Part shown: positions 33,359 to 42,377 of the stretch, piece after piece | Numbering within the stretch: position 1 is the stretch's first letter | How the letters are laid out: every line of letters starts with the position of its first letter | Assembly: GCF_018885265.1 (NCBI RefSeq) | Contig: NZ_CP076538.1 | Coordinates: 2,516,001 to 2,580,000 of the forward strand | DNA: 64,000 bases | Source: Amycolatopsis aidingensis | GTDB taxonomy: Bacteria; Actinomycetota; Actinomycetes; Mycobacteriales; Pseudonocardiaceae | Reading direction: 5' to 3' | The notes under the pieces: model-generated | What the model saw: the letters and a program-made list of their open reading frames with translations, nothing else | What the model was told of the DNA's origin: nothing | The model's database searches: none | Translations under genes and position numbers: made by a program

Positions 33359-36300
33359 GTGCAACGAAGCAGTAGTACCAGACAAGGCCACTCAGCGAGA
33401 CGACGAACCATCCGGATCGGCGCGGCCGCGCTCGCCCTGTGCACCGGGCTCGGCGCCGGCGCCTTTTCCCCGGTGAACGCCGCACAACCGCAGGCGCAGC
33501 AGCAGGCACAGCAGCCGGGAACCCAGCATGTGGCGAACGTGCTGGTCTTCTCCAAGACCGCGGGATACCGGCACGGCTCGATCCCGGACGGGATCGCCGC
33601 GATCCAGGAGCTGGGGGAGGGCAACGGGTTCACCGTCGAGGCGACCGAGGACGCCGGCGCTTTCACCGATGACAACCTGGCCAGGTTCGACGCGGTGGTC
33701 TGGCTCTCCACCACCGGCGACGTGCTGAACGACGCCCAGCAGGGTGCCTTCGAGCGCTACATCGAGGGCGGCGGGGGATACGCGGGCGTGCACGCGGCCG
33801 CGGACACCGAGTACGAATGGCCGTGGTACGGCGACCTGGTCGGTGCGTACTTCCAGTCGCACCCGCACATCCAGGAAGCCACCGTGAACGTGGAGGACCG
33901 GCAGCACCCCTCCACCGCGGAACTTCCCTACCAGTGGCCGCGCACCGACGAGTGGTACAACTACCAGCAGAATCCGCGGCCGGACGTACATGTGCTGGCC
34001 TCCCTTGACGAGTCCAGTTACCAGCCGGGGGACGGGGCGATGGGGGACCACCCGATCGCCTGGTGCCACGAGAACACCGGCGGCCGGTCCTGGTACACCG
34101 GTGGCGGCCACACCAGCGAGTCCTATGCCGACCCGCAGTTCCGCTCGCACCTGCTCGGCGGGATCCTCTACGCCGCGGGCGAGCGCACGGCGGACTGCTC
34201 GCCGCCTGACCAGGGCGGTGAACCGTCCGATTCGGACTTCGACCAGATCACCCTGGCCAAGGGGGAGCCGGAGACCGGCGAGCCGATGGCCATGGCGGTG
34301 CTGCCGGACCGCAGGGTGCTGCACAGCTCGCGGGACGGCGAGGTGTGGCTGACCACCCCGGAGGCCACCACCTCGCTGGCGGCCAAGCTGGACGTCTACA
34401 ACCACGACGAGGACGGCCTGCAGGGCGTCGCCGTGGACCCGGACTTCGCCGAGAACAACTGGGTCTACCTCTACTACGCCCCGCCGCTGGACACCCCGGC
34501 CGGGGACGCGCCCGCGAACGGTACCCCGGCGGACTTCGCCCCGTTCGAAGGCTACAACCAGCTGTCCCGGTACAAGCTGACCGCCGATGGCACCCTGGAC
34601 CTGGCCAGCGAGCAGCAGATCCTGCGGGTCCCCGCCGACCGGGGCACCTGCTGCCACGCCGGTGGCGAGATCGACTTCGACGCCGATGGCAACCTGCTGC
34701 TGTCCACAGGGGACGACACCAACCCGTTCTCCTCGGACGGCTACACGCCGATCGACGAGCGCGCCGACCGCAACCCGGCCTTCGACGCGCAGCGCAGCTC
34801 CGCCAACACCAATGACCTGCGCGGCAAGATCCTGCGGATCGACGTCCAGGCCGACGGCGGCTACACCATCCCCGATGGCAACCTCTTCGAGCCGGGGACG
34901 GACAAGACCCGGCCGGAGATCTACGCCATGGGTTTCCGCAACCCGTTCCGGTTCGCGGTGGACAAGGAGACCGGCTGGCTTTACGTGGGTGACTACGGCC
35001 CGGACGCAGGCTCGGCCGACCCGGACCGCGGGCCAGGCGGAACCGTCGAGTTCAACCTGGTGAAGGGGCCGGGCAACTACGGGTGGCCGTACTGCGTCGG
35101 GGACAACCAGCCGTTCATCGACTACGACTTCGCCACCGGAACCTCCGGCGAGGCCTTCGACTGCGCGGCACCCCGCAACGAGAGCCCGAACAACACCGGG
35201 CGCACCGAGCTGCCGCCGGTCCAGCCCGCGTGGATCCCCTATGACGGCGGGTCGGTGCCGGAGTTCGGCACCGGCGGCGAGTCGCCGATGGGCGGCCCGA
35301 CCTACAACCACGACCCGGAGCTCGACTCGGTCACCAAGTTCCCCGAGTACTACGACGGCAAGAACTTCGCCTACGAATGGGACCGCGGCTGGATCAAGGA
35401 GATCACCGTCGGCCCGGACGGCGAGCGCGGTGAGATCAAACCCTTCTTCGAGTCGATGGAACTCGTCCGGCCGATGAACATCGAGTTCGGCCCGGAAGGG
35501 TCGCTGTACGTGCTGGACTACGGAACCGGGTACTTCGGCGGCTCACCGGAGTCGGCGGTCTACCGGATCGACTACACCAAGGGCAACCGGACCCCGCAGG
35601 TGGAGCTGAGCGCGGACACCACCTCCGGGCCTGCCCCGCTCGAGGTCACCTTCGATCCGGCCGGCACGACCGACCCGGACGGCGGGCCGCTGAGCTACGC
35701 CTGGGACTTCGATGGGGACGGCACCACCGACTCGACCGAGCAGGGACCGGTTTCGCACACCTACAGCGAGGCCGGCCAGTACACGGCCAAGCTGACCGTG
35801 ACCGACGAGACCGGGCTGAGCGGTGCCGCCAGCGTGGTGGTCACCGCGGGCAACACCGCACCAACGGTGGACCTGCGGGCGCCGGTCAACGGCGGGTTCT
35901 TCGGCTTCGGTGACACGGTGCCGTTCGAGGTCACCGTGACCGATCCGGAGGATGGCCAGATCGACTGCAGCAAGGTGACCGTGGAGTACATCCTCGGCCA
36001 CGACGCGCATGGCCACCCGCTGAGCAGGGCGACCGGCTGCGAGGGCGTGATCGAGACGCCCGGCGACGAGGGCCACGGGCTGGACGCCAACGTGTTCGGG
36101 GTGATCAACGCCTACTACACCGACAACGGTGCCCCCGGTGCGCCGGAACTGACCGGTGAGGACGAGCACGTCCTGCAACCGAAGGTGAAGCAGGCCGAGT
36201 TCTTCACCGAGCACAACGGCATCCAGGTGGTCGAGGCCGACGCCGCCAGCGGCGGCAAACGGGTCGGTTACATCGACGACGGCGACTGGCTCAAGTTCGA

Positions 36301-37990
36301 CCCGGCGAACCTCACCGGCGTGGACGCCATCGGCTACCGGGTCTCCTCCGGGGGCGCGGGCGGCACCATCGAGGTCCGCGCGGGCGCGGTGGACGGCGAG
36401 TTGTTGCAGACCGTCGAGGTGAGCAACACCGGCGGTTTCGAGAACTATGTCGATATCGCGCCACAGCCCATCGCCGACCCGGGCGGCACGTACCCGCTGT
36501 ACCTGGTGTTCCGGGGCAGCGGCAGCGGCGGGCTGTTCGACGTGGACGTGCTGAACGTCCAGGGCACCGGGGTCGCCGAGCCGGGAACGCAGACCTGCGA
36601 GCCCGCGCAGCCGGACGAGGGCTACCGGATGCTCTACGACGGCACCGAGGAGAGCATGAACGGCTGGAACCAGGCAGGGCCCGGTTCCTTCGCCCACCAG
36701 CCGGACTGCTCGATCGCCTCGGTCGGCGGTATGGGCCTGTACTGGTTCGAGCAGCAGTTCGGGGCGTACAGCCTGAAACTGGACTGGAAGCTGGCCGGGG
36801 ACGACAACTCCGGGATCTTCGTCGGGTTCCCCGACCCCGGAAACGATCCGTGGCTCGCGGTGAACCAGGGCTACGAGATCCAGATCGACGCCACCGACGC
36901 GCCGGAGCGGACCACCGGCTCGATCTACGGCTTCCAGTCCGCGGACCTGGAAGCCAGGGACGAGGCGCTGAACCCGCCTGGCGAGTGGAACTCCTACGAG
37001 ATCGTGGTGCGCGGGCAGACCATCCAGGTCTACCTGAACGGGACGCTGATCAACGACTTCGTCAGCACCGACCCGGACCGCGACCTCACCCAGGGGTTCC
37101 TCGGCATCCAGAACCACGGTGACGCCGACGACGTGTCGTTCCGGGACATCCAGATCAAGGAGCTGGACGCGGCCGCCCCGGTCACCACGGCCAGCTTCAC
37201 CGAGCCCGGCGAGAGCGGCTGGCACGCCGGGGACGTCTCGGTGTCGCTGACCGCGACCGACGAGGGCACCGGGGTGGACCGGATCGAATGGAGCCTGGAC
37301 GGCGGGGACTGGACGACCTACACCGAGCCGGTCGCCATCACCGGGGACGGGGCGCACACCCTGCTCTACCGGGCCGTGGACCAGGCAGGCAACGTCGAGC
37401 CGGACAAGGCGGCGACGGTGCGGATCGACGCCACCAAGCCCACCGTGATGGTGGCGGGCGTGGCGAACGGCCGGGTCTACGGGGACGCAACCGACCTGGT
37501 GGTCTCCTGGCGGGCCACGGACGCGGCCTCCGGGGTGGCCTCCCAGTCGGCCACCCTGGACGGGCAGCCGATCACCTCCGGGCAGCTGGTGCCGCTGCAC
37601 CAGTTGCCGCTCGGGGTGCACACCCTCGAGGTGAGTGCCACCGACGAGGCCGGGCACAGCGCCGAGCAGACGGTGTGGTTCGCATCCTCCACCTCGATGC
37701 GGGACATCGACCAGCTGCTCACCCGGTTCCGGGTGACCAACCGGCTGTCGCTGTCGGCCTACAACTCGCTGGCCAAGGAGTTCGGCAAGGCCCGCAAGGC
37801 CGAGGCCAAGGGCAAGGACGCCAAGGCGGTCCGGAAGCTGCGGTCGTTCGCCGAGCTGGCAGGTGATGCCGGGCTGGTCACCGACACGGTGGTGCGCGCC
37901 ACGCTGGTCCGGGACGCCGAAGTGATGATCAACCGTATCGAAGGTGTTGCGGGAGGTATTGCGTGGCCTGCTGAAGCGAGTAGAACCTGA
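33359..37990 (+). CDS. Giant secreted multidomain carbohydrate-active protein (ThuA / sugar dehydrogenase / PKD / CBM6 / DUF1080 / FIMAH)
   Basis: 1543 residues, GTG start after GAGGGAGAAAGG. A long signal peptide (RRTIRIGAAALALCTGLGAG, cleavage near AAQ) is followed by a Gln-rich linker. About 57-285 is a ThuA-like domain (VLVFSKTAGYRHGSI; GGGYAGVHAAADTEYEWPWY). About 290-735 is a glucose/sorbosone-dehydrogenase-like six-bladed propeller (RVLHSSRDGEVWL; AMGFRNPFRFAVD). Then come PKD (742-830, YAWDFDGDGTTD), a further Ig-like/PKD-like stretch, CBM6-like (about 942-1075, GYIDDGDWLKF), DUF1080 3-keto-disaccharide-hydrolase-like (about 1089-1270, LYDGTEESMNGW, DNSGIFVGF), OmpL47/Ig-like repeats (1278-1440), and a C-terminal FIMAH helical domain (from about 1444). 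No sortase motif. It likely binds and oxidises or cleaves a glycan outside the cell; substrate unknown. Confidence 0.93.
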   Translation: MQRSSSTRQGHSARRRTIRIGAAALALCTGLGAGAFSPVNAAQPQAQQQAQQPGTQHVANVLVFSKTAGYRHGSIPDGIAAIQELGEGNGFTVEATEDAGAFTDDNLARFDAVVWLSTTGDVLNDAQQGAFERYIEGGGGYAGVHAAADTEYEWPWYGDLVGAYFQSHPHIQEATVNVEDRQHPSTAELPYQWPRTDEWYNYQQNPRPDVHVLASLDESSYQPGDGAMGDHPIAWCHENTGGRSWYTGGGHTSESYADPQFRSHLLGGILYAAGERTADCSPPDQGGEPSDSDFDQITLAKGEPETGEPMAMAVLPDRRVLHSSRDGEVWLTTPEATTSLAAKLDVYNHDEDGLQGVAVDPDFAENNWVYLYYAPPLDTPAGDAPANGTPADFAPFEGYNQLSRYKLTADGTLDLASEQQILRVPADRGTCCHAGGEIDFDADGNLLLSTGDDTNPFSSDGYTPIDERADRNPAFDAQRSSANTNDLRGKILRIDVQADGGYTIPDGNLFEPGTDKTRPEIYAMGFRNPFRFAVDKETGWLYVGDYGPDAGSADPDRGPGGTVEFNLVKGPGNYGWPYCVGDNQPFIDYDFATGTSGEAFDCAAPRNESPNNTGRTELPPVQPAWIPYDGGSVPEFGTGGESPMGGPTYNHDPELDSVTKFPEYYDGKNFAYEWDRGWIKEITVGPDGERGEIKPFFESMELVRPMNIEFGPEGSLYVLDYGTGYFGGSPESAVYRIDYTKGNRTPQVELSADTTSGPAPLEVTFDPAGTTDPDGGPLSYAWDFDGDGTTDSTEQGPVSHTYSEAGQYTAKLTVTDETGLSGAASVVVTAGNTAPTVDLRAPVNGGFFGFGDTVPFEVTVTDPEDGQIDCSKVTVEYILGHDAHGHPLSRATGCEGVIETPGDEGHGLDANVFGVINAYYTDNGAPGAPELTGEDEHVLQPKVKQAEFFTEHNGIQVVEADAASGGKRVGYIDDGDWLKFDPANLTGVDAIGYRVSSGGAGGTIEVRAGAVDGELLQTVEVSNTGGFENYVDIAPQPIADPGGTYPLYLVFRGSGSGGLFDVDVLNVQGTGVAEPGTQTCEPAQPDEGYRMLYDGTEESMNGWNQAGPGSFAHQPDCSIASVGGMGLYWFEQQFGAYSLKLDWKLAGDDNSGIFVGFPDPGNDPWLAVNQGYEIQIDATDAPERTTGSIYGFQSADLEARDEALNPPGEWNSYEIVVRGQTIQVYLNGTLINDFVSTDPDRDLTQGFLGIQNHGDADDVSFRDIQIKELDAAAPVTTASFTEPGESGWHAGDVSVSLTATDEGTGVDRIEWSLDGGDWTTYTEPVAITGDGAHTLLYRAVDQAGNVEPDKAATVRIDATKPTVMVAGVANGRVYGDATDLVVSWRATDAASGVASQSATLDGQPITSGQLVPLHQLPLGVHTLEVSATDEAGHSAEQTVWFASSTSMRDIDQLLTRFRVTNRLSLSAYNSLAKEFGKARKAEAKGKDAKAVRKLRSFAELAGDAGLVTDTVVRATLVRDAEVMINRIEGVAGGIAWPAEASRT

Positions 37991-37995
37991 CGGCA

Positions 37996-38033
37996 GGGCC
38001 GGGGCGGGCGTCCACGGGCGCCCTCCCCGGCCC
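37996..38033. terminator. Hairpin terminator or attenuator before ebo genes
   Basis: GGGCCGGGG pairs with CCCCGGCCC (9 bp), then one mismatch, then GGGCG with CGCCC (5 bp) around an 8-nt loop, followed by GCTTTCA. It begins 5 bp after the giant gene's stop. It may end the transporter transcript or reduce read-through into the inositol-synthase-like and ebo genes. No clear new promoter was seen in the 42 bp before the next start. Confidence 0.65.
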
Positions 38034-38075
38034 GCTTTCATGCCTGCCGTCTGACCGAGGAAGGGGCTGGGGAAT

Positions 38076-39233
38076 ATGGATGCAGCGACGCCCACCGGGC
38101 TGTGGCTGATCGGAGCGAGAGGTTCGGTGGCCACCACGGCCATTACCGGGCTGCTCGCCCTGCGCGCGGGGGTCGTGCCCGCGACGGGATGCGTCAGCGC
38201 CCAGCCGCCTTTCGACGAACTGCGCCTTCCCGTCTGGGACGACCTCGTCGTCGGCGGGCACGACATCGTGTCCACCCCGCTGGCCGAGCGGGCTGCTCAG
38301 CTGAGCGAGTCCGGGGTCGTTCCTCCTCGGGTGCTGGACGCGGTCCGGGGCCGGTTCGAGACGGTGGAGCCGGACCTGCGCGAGGGATACCACCCCGCGA
38401 CGAACTCCGGCTCCCAGACCGACGCGGCCCGCAGAATGGCCGAGGACATCACCGGCTTCGCCGAACGGCACGGCCTGGCAAGGGTCGTGGTGCTGAACGT
38501 GTCCTCGACCGAGCCGGTGTTCCCCGGCCTGCCCGAGCACGGATCACTGGAGGCGCTGGAAGCGGCCATGGCCGTGCCGGGACGCACGGTGCTGCCGCCG
38601 AGCTCGCTGGCCGCCTACGCCGCCCTGCGCGCGGGCTGCCCCTACGTCGACTTCACCCCCTCCACCGGGATCCGGCTGCCCGCGCTGGAACAGCTCGCCG
38701 CCCGCCAGTCCCTGCCCTACGCGGGTTCGGACGGCAAGACGGGGGAGACCCTGGTCCGCAGCGCCCTCGCGCCGCTGTTCGCCTCGCGCGCGTTGCGGGT
38801 GCGCTCCTGGGCGGGCACCAACCTGCTCGGCGGCGGCGACGGGCTGACCCTGGCCGACTCCGAGCACGCCGGCAGCAAGCTGGCCTCCAAGGGCCGCGGC
38901 CTGGCCACCCTGCTCGGCGAGGACGTGGTGGCGCCGCTGCACATCGACAACGTCCCCGACCTCGGCGAGCAGAAGATGGCCTGGGACAACGTCTCCTTCG
39001 AAGGCTTCCTCGGCGCCCGGATGTCCCTGCAGTTCACCTGGACCGGATACGACTCCGCACTGGCCGCGCCGCTGGTACTGGACCTGGCGCGGTTCACAGC
39101 GGCCGCGCACGCGGCGGGGCAGACCGGCCCGCTGGGCGCACTCGGCTTCTACTTCAAGGACCCGATGGGCACCGAGGAGCACCGGCTCGCCGAACAGGCC
39201 GCGGAACTGGCCGACTGGGCGGCGAAACTGTGA
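38076..39233 (+). CDS. Inositol-3-phosphate synthase family protein
   Basis: 385 residues. LWLIGARGSVATTAITGL is the NAD-binding opening of myo-inositol-1-phosphate synthases; NVSSTEP, PYVDFTPSTG and AGSDGKTGETLVRSALAPLF match the family's core, the last containing the lysines of the active site region. GTNLLGGGDGLTLAD and FEGFLGARMSLQFTWTGYDS complete the tetramerisation/catalytic domain. The parent reaction cyclises glucose 6-phosphate to inositol phosphate; here another sugar phosphate may be used. In cyanobacterial and proteobacterial ebo clusters the ring-forming enzyme is EboD, a dehydroquinate-synthase-like protein; this gene could be its functional replacement. Stop overlaps the next start (GTGA). 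Confidence 0.9.
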   Translation: MDAATPTGLWLIGARGSVATTAITGLLALRAGVVPATGCVSAQPPFDELRLPVWDDLVVGGHDIVSTPLAERAAQLSESGVVPPRVLDAVRGRFETVEPDLREGYHPATNSGSQTDAARRMAEDITGFAERHGLARVVVLNVSSTEPVFPGLPEHGSLEALEAAMAVPGRTVLPPSSLAAYAALRAGCPYVDFTPSTGIRLPALEQLAARQSLPYAGSDGKTGETLVRSALAPLFASRALRVRSWAGTNLLGGGDGLTLADSEHAGSKLASKGRGLATLLGEDVVAPLHIDNVPDLGEQKMAWDNVSFEGFLGARMSLQFTWTGYDSALAAPLVLDLARFTAAAHAAGQTGPLGALGFYFKDPMGTEEHRLAEQAAELADWAAKL

Positions 39234-40081
39234 AGGAATGGATGGAACTCGTGCGGGCGCCTGCCGCGCTGACGGTGCTCGGCGACACCGTTGCCGGGGC
39301 CGCGGCGGCCGGCCAGCCGATGCGGGGCAGGCGGCTGCTGCTCCCGCTGGCCTCGGCGTCCTTCTACTGGGCCGGGATGGCGCTCAACGACTGGGCCGAC
39401 CGCGAGCTGGACGCGGCCGAACGCCCCGAGCGGCCGATCCCTTCCGGCAGGGTGAGTGCGGGCGCGGCGCTCACCACTGGGGGTGTCCTGACCGCCGCCG
39501 GGCTCGGGCTGGCCGGGCTCGGCGGCGGTCGGCGTGCCCTTGGCACCGCGAGTGCGCTCGCGGCCGCCGTCTGGGCCTATGACACCCGGCTCAAGGGCAC
39601 CGTGGCCGGGCCACTGGGCATGGCCGCCTGCCGGGCGCTGGACGTGTTGCTCGGCGCCGGAGGCGACAGGACCGCCGCCGCACCCGCTGCCGCCGCGCTC
39701 GGCACGCACGCGTTCGGCGTGACCGTGCTGTCCGGCGGGGAGGTGCACGGCGGCTCCCGTGCGCTGGCCGGGGTCGCGCTGGCAGGCACCGCGGTCGCGG
39801 GCGGGCTGGTGCTGCCGTGGCGCGGCCGTTCCAGGGCGGAGCGGCTGGCCGCATTCGGGTTCGGCACCGGCTACCTGGCCACCGTCGGCCGGGCGCAGCT
39901 GGACGCGGCGCGGGAGCCCTCCGCCGAGCGGGTACGCGGCGCGACCGCGGCCGGTATCCACGGCATGGTTCCGCTGCAGGCGGGCCTCGCCGCCAGGGCC
40001 GGGGCGGTCCGGGCGGGCGCGCTGCTGGCCGGTGCCCTGCCCCTGGCCAGCAGGCTGGCGAAGAAGGTGAGCCCCACATGA
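39230..40081 (+). CDS. eboC: UbiA-family prenyltransferase (SCO3242/EboC type)
   Basis: 283 residues, eight or nine helices. The first Asp-rich motif is NDWADRELDAAERPERPIPS in the NDxxDxxxDxxxxRPxxxG pattern; the second is reduced to YDTRLKGT. Transfers a prenyl chain to an aromatic or sugar-like acceptor in the membrane, or in this family may act on a cyclitol phosphate; the acceptor is not known. It overlaps the genes on both sides by four bases (GTGA and ATGA). The name reflects match to EboC of the ebo cluster and to the streptomycete SCO3242 group, from memory of these families. Confidence 0.87.
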   Translation: MKEWMELVRAPAALTVLGDTVAGAAAAGQPMRGRRLLLPLASASFYWAGMALNDWADRELDAAERPERPIPSGRVSAGAALTTGGVLTAAGLGLAGLGGGRRALGTASALAAAVWAYDTRLKGTVAGPLGMAACRALDVLLGAGGDRTAAAPAAAALGTHAFGVTVLSGGEVHGGSRALAGVALAGTAVAGGLVLPWRGRSRAERLAAFGFGTGYLATVGRAQLDAAREPSAERVRGATAAGIHGMVPLQAGLAARAGAVRAGALLAGALPLASRLAKKVSPT

Positions 40082-41502
40082 GTTCCTTCCACCTCGGATA
40101 CGGCACCAACGGCTTCGCCAACCACCGGCTGGACGACGCGCTCACCGTGATCTCCGAGCTGGGCTACACGGCGGTGGCGCTGACCCTGGACCACTCCCAC
40201 CTCGACCCCTTCGCCGAAGACCTGCCCGCGCGGGTGCGCGCGGTCGGGGACCGGCTGGGCGAGCTCGGGCTGCGCGTGGTCGTGGAGACCGGCGCCCGTT
40301 ACCTGCTGGACCCGCGCCGCAAGCACCACCCGACCCTGCTGTCCTGCGAGCCGGAGGTGCGGATCGACTTCCTCCGCCGCGCCCTGCGGATCGCCGCGGA
40401 CCTCGGCGCCGACTGCGTCTCCTTCTGGTCCGGGGTCAAACCCGGCAACCTGGACGAGGACACGGCCTGGCAGCGCCTGCTGACCGGCGTCGCCGCGGTG
40501 CACGAGGAGGCGGTGCACCGCGGGGTGCGGCTGGCCATGGAACCCGAGCCTGGCCATTTCGTGTCGCAGCTGGACCAGGTGCTGCGGCTGCGTGCGGAAC
40601 TCGGCGATCCCGAACTGCTCGGTGTCACGCTCGACGTCGGCCACTGTGTTGCGGTCGAGGAGAGCAGCGCGGCCGACTGCGTGCGGCAGGCGGGTCCACT
40701 GCTGTTCAACGTACAGCTCGACGACATGCTCCCCGGCGTGCACGAGCACCTCGAGTTCGGCGAGGGCGAGCTCGATCTGGCTGGCACGCTGCGGGCGCTG
40801 GTCGAGGTGGGCTATGCCGGGGTGGCCGCGGTCGAGTTGCCCCGGCATAGTCACGCGGCCCCGGAGGTGGCCGCGCGGTCGATCAGCGCGCTGAAGGCGG
40901 CCCTGTACGGCGCCCCGGAGCATCCGTGGCTGGCCGAGGCGGAACGCACCATCCGGGAGGACCCGGCCGCGGTGCGCACGCTGTTCCCGAGCGTGGGCCG
41001 CAAGGTGGGCAGGGCGGCGCTGCACCAGGAGACCGACGCGGAAGGGCTGGTGCACGGCACGGTCGACGATCTCGCCAGGGGCAGGCTGCTGGGCGCGCTC
41101 GTGGCCGTGCTGCCTCCTGCCGAGCTCGCCGCCGAGGTACTCGACCTCTACCGCTACGGCGACGCGGCCGAGCGCAGGGGGGTGCTGCGTGGCCTGCACC
41201 TGCTGCCGGAGGCGGTTGCGCACACCGGTAAGCAGATCGTCGAGGACGCGCTGCGCACCAACGACATCCGGCTGGTCGCGGGTGCGCTCGGCCCGTTCGC
41301 GGCCCGGCACCTGGATGCGCATTCCTGGCGGCACGGCGTGCTGAAGTGTCTTTTCGTTGGCGTGCCGGTGGCCGCGGTGTCCGGCCTCGCCGAACGCACC
41401 GACGACGAACTGGTCCGGATGGTTGCCGACTACGTGGCCGAACGCGAGGCCGCTGGGCGCACCGTCCCGGCCGACGCACAGGCGATCCTGGAGGGTAGGT
41501 AG
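40078..41502 (+). CDS. eboA: Fusion of TIM-barrel sugar isomerase/epimerase and EboA domain
   Basis: 474 residues. Residues 1-280 form an AP-endonuclease-2/xylose-isomerase-like TIM barrel: GYGTNGFANHRLDDALTVI, METEP-like AMEPEPGHFVS (metal-binding Glu) and TLDVGHCVAVEE (Asp/His). From about 281, HPWLAEAERTIREDPAAVR to FVGVPVAAVSGLAERTDDEL is an all-helical EboA domain, normally a separate protein. The fusion is seen directly as one uninterrupted frame with no internal ribosome binding site. EboA is proposed to take part in metabolite traffic to the cell envelope; its biochemical role is unknown. The N-terminal barrel would isomerise or epimerise the pathway sugar. Confidence 0.87.
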   Translation: MSSFHLGYGTNGFANHRLDDALTVISELGYTAVALTLDHSHLDPFAEDLPARVRAVGDRLGELGLRVVVETGARYLLDPRRKHHPTLLSCEPEVRIDFLRRALRIAADLGADCVSFWSGVKPGNLDEDTAWQRLLTGVAAVHEEAVHRGVRLAMEPEPGHFVSQLDQVLRLRAELGDPELLGVTLDVGHCVAVEESSAADCVRQAGPLLFNVQLDDMLPGVHEHLEFGEGELDLAGTLRALVEVGYAGVAAVELPRHSHAAPEVAARSISALKAALYGAPEHPWLAEAERTIREDPAAVRTLFPSVGRKVGRAALHQETDAEGLVHGTVDDLARGRLLGALVAVLPPAELAAEVLDLYRYGDAAERRGVLRGLHLLPEAVAHTGKQIVEDALRTNDIRLVAGALGPFAARHLDAHSWRHGVLKCLFVGVPVAAVSGLAERTDDELVRMVADYVAEREAAGRTVPADAQAILEGR

Positions 41503-41507
41503 ACAGC

Positions 41508-42377
41508 GTGCGCATCTTCGATCCGCATATCCACATGACCTCGCGCACCACCGGCGACTACGAGGCGATGTACGCGGCGGGAGTCCGGGCACTGGTCGAA
41601 CCGGCGTTCTGGCTTGGCCAGCCGCGCACCAGCGTCGGCTCCTTCGTGGACTACTTCGACGGCCTGATCGGCTGGGAACGGTTCCGGGCCGCCCAGTTCG
41701 GTATCCGGCACAACTGCACCATCGCGCTCAACCCCAAGGAGGCGAACGACCCGCGTTGCGTCGAGGTGCTCGACCTGCTGCCGAGGTACCTGGCCAAGGA
41801 CGGGGTGGTCGCGGTCGGCGAGGTCGGCTACGACTCGATGACCGAAGCCGAGGAGGACGCCTTCGCCAGGCAGCTCGCCATGGCGATCGAGCACGAGCTG
41901 CCGGTGCTGGTGCACACCCCGCACCGGGACAAGCTCGCCGGCACGCATCGCACCCTGGACGTGGTCCGGGACTCCGGGATCGCGCCCGAGCTGGTCGTGG
42001 TGGACCACCTGAACGAGCTGACCGTGGGTCCGGTCGCGGAGTCGGGCTGCTGGATGGGCTTCTCCATCTACCCGGACACCAAGATGGACGAGCACCGGAT
42101 GGTCGCCATCCTGCGGGAGTACGGCACCGAGCGGATGCTGGTCAACTCCGCGGCCGACTGGGGCCGCTCCGACCCGCTGAAGACCTACCGTACGGGGGCG
42201 GCCATGCTCGAGGCCGGTTTCACCGATTCCGATGTGGACAAGGTGTTGTGGCGCAATCCGGTGGAGTTCTACGGGCAGAGCGGCAAGCTGATGGTGGACG
42301 AGATGGACGCCGCGGAGCCGACGGGCGAGACCTTCGCAGGCAACTCGGTGCTGCGCGGGGCGAGGCCGGATTCCTGA
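41508..42377 (+). CDS. eboB: TatD-family metal-dependent hydrolase (EboB type)
   Basis: 289 residues, amidohydrolase-like TIM barrel. FDPHIHM gives the first metal His pair, GEVGYD the bridging Glu, LVHTPHRDK and VVDHLNE two further His, and NSAADWGRSDPL the final Asp. All ligands of TatD-type enzymes appear present. GTG start lies 5 bp after the previous stop with GGAGGGTAGG upstream. Within ebo clusters EboB is predicted to hydrolyse a phosphoester or amide of the trafficked metabolite; substrate unknown. Stop overlaps the next ATG by one base. Confidence 0.88.
   Translation: MRIFDPHIHMTSRTTGDYEAMYAAGVRALVEPAFWLGQPRTSVGSFVDYFDGLIGWERFRAAQFGIRHNCTIALNPKEANDPRCVEVLDLLPRYLAKDGVVAVGEVGYDSMTEAEEDAFARQLAMAIEHELPVLVHTPHRDKLAGTHRTLDVVRDSGIAPELVVVDHLNELTVGPVAESGCWMGFSIYPDTKMDEHRMVAILREYGTERMLVNSAADWGRSDPLKTYRTGAAMLEAGFTDSDVDKVLWRNPVEFYGQSGKLMVDEMDAAEPTGETFAGNSVLRGARPDS

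Noticed and set aside
33439..33540. Gln/Ala-rich stretch after the signal peptide as a tandem repeat
   Set aside because: It is a low-complexity linker (QAQQQAQQ) of about ten residues, too short to be a repeat array.
35543..38275. A 910-codon open frame antisense to the giant secreted protein
   Set aside because: No domain, and typical shadow composition. The plus-strand frame has signal peptide and multiple domains.
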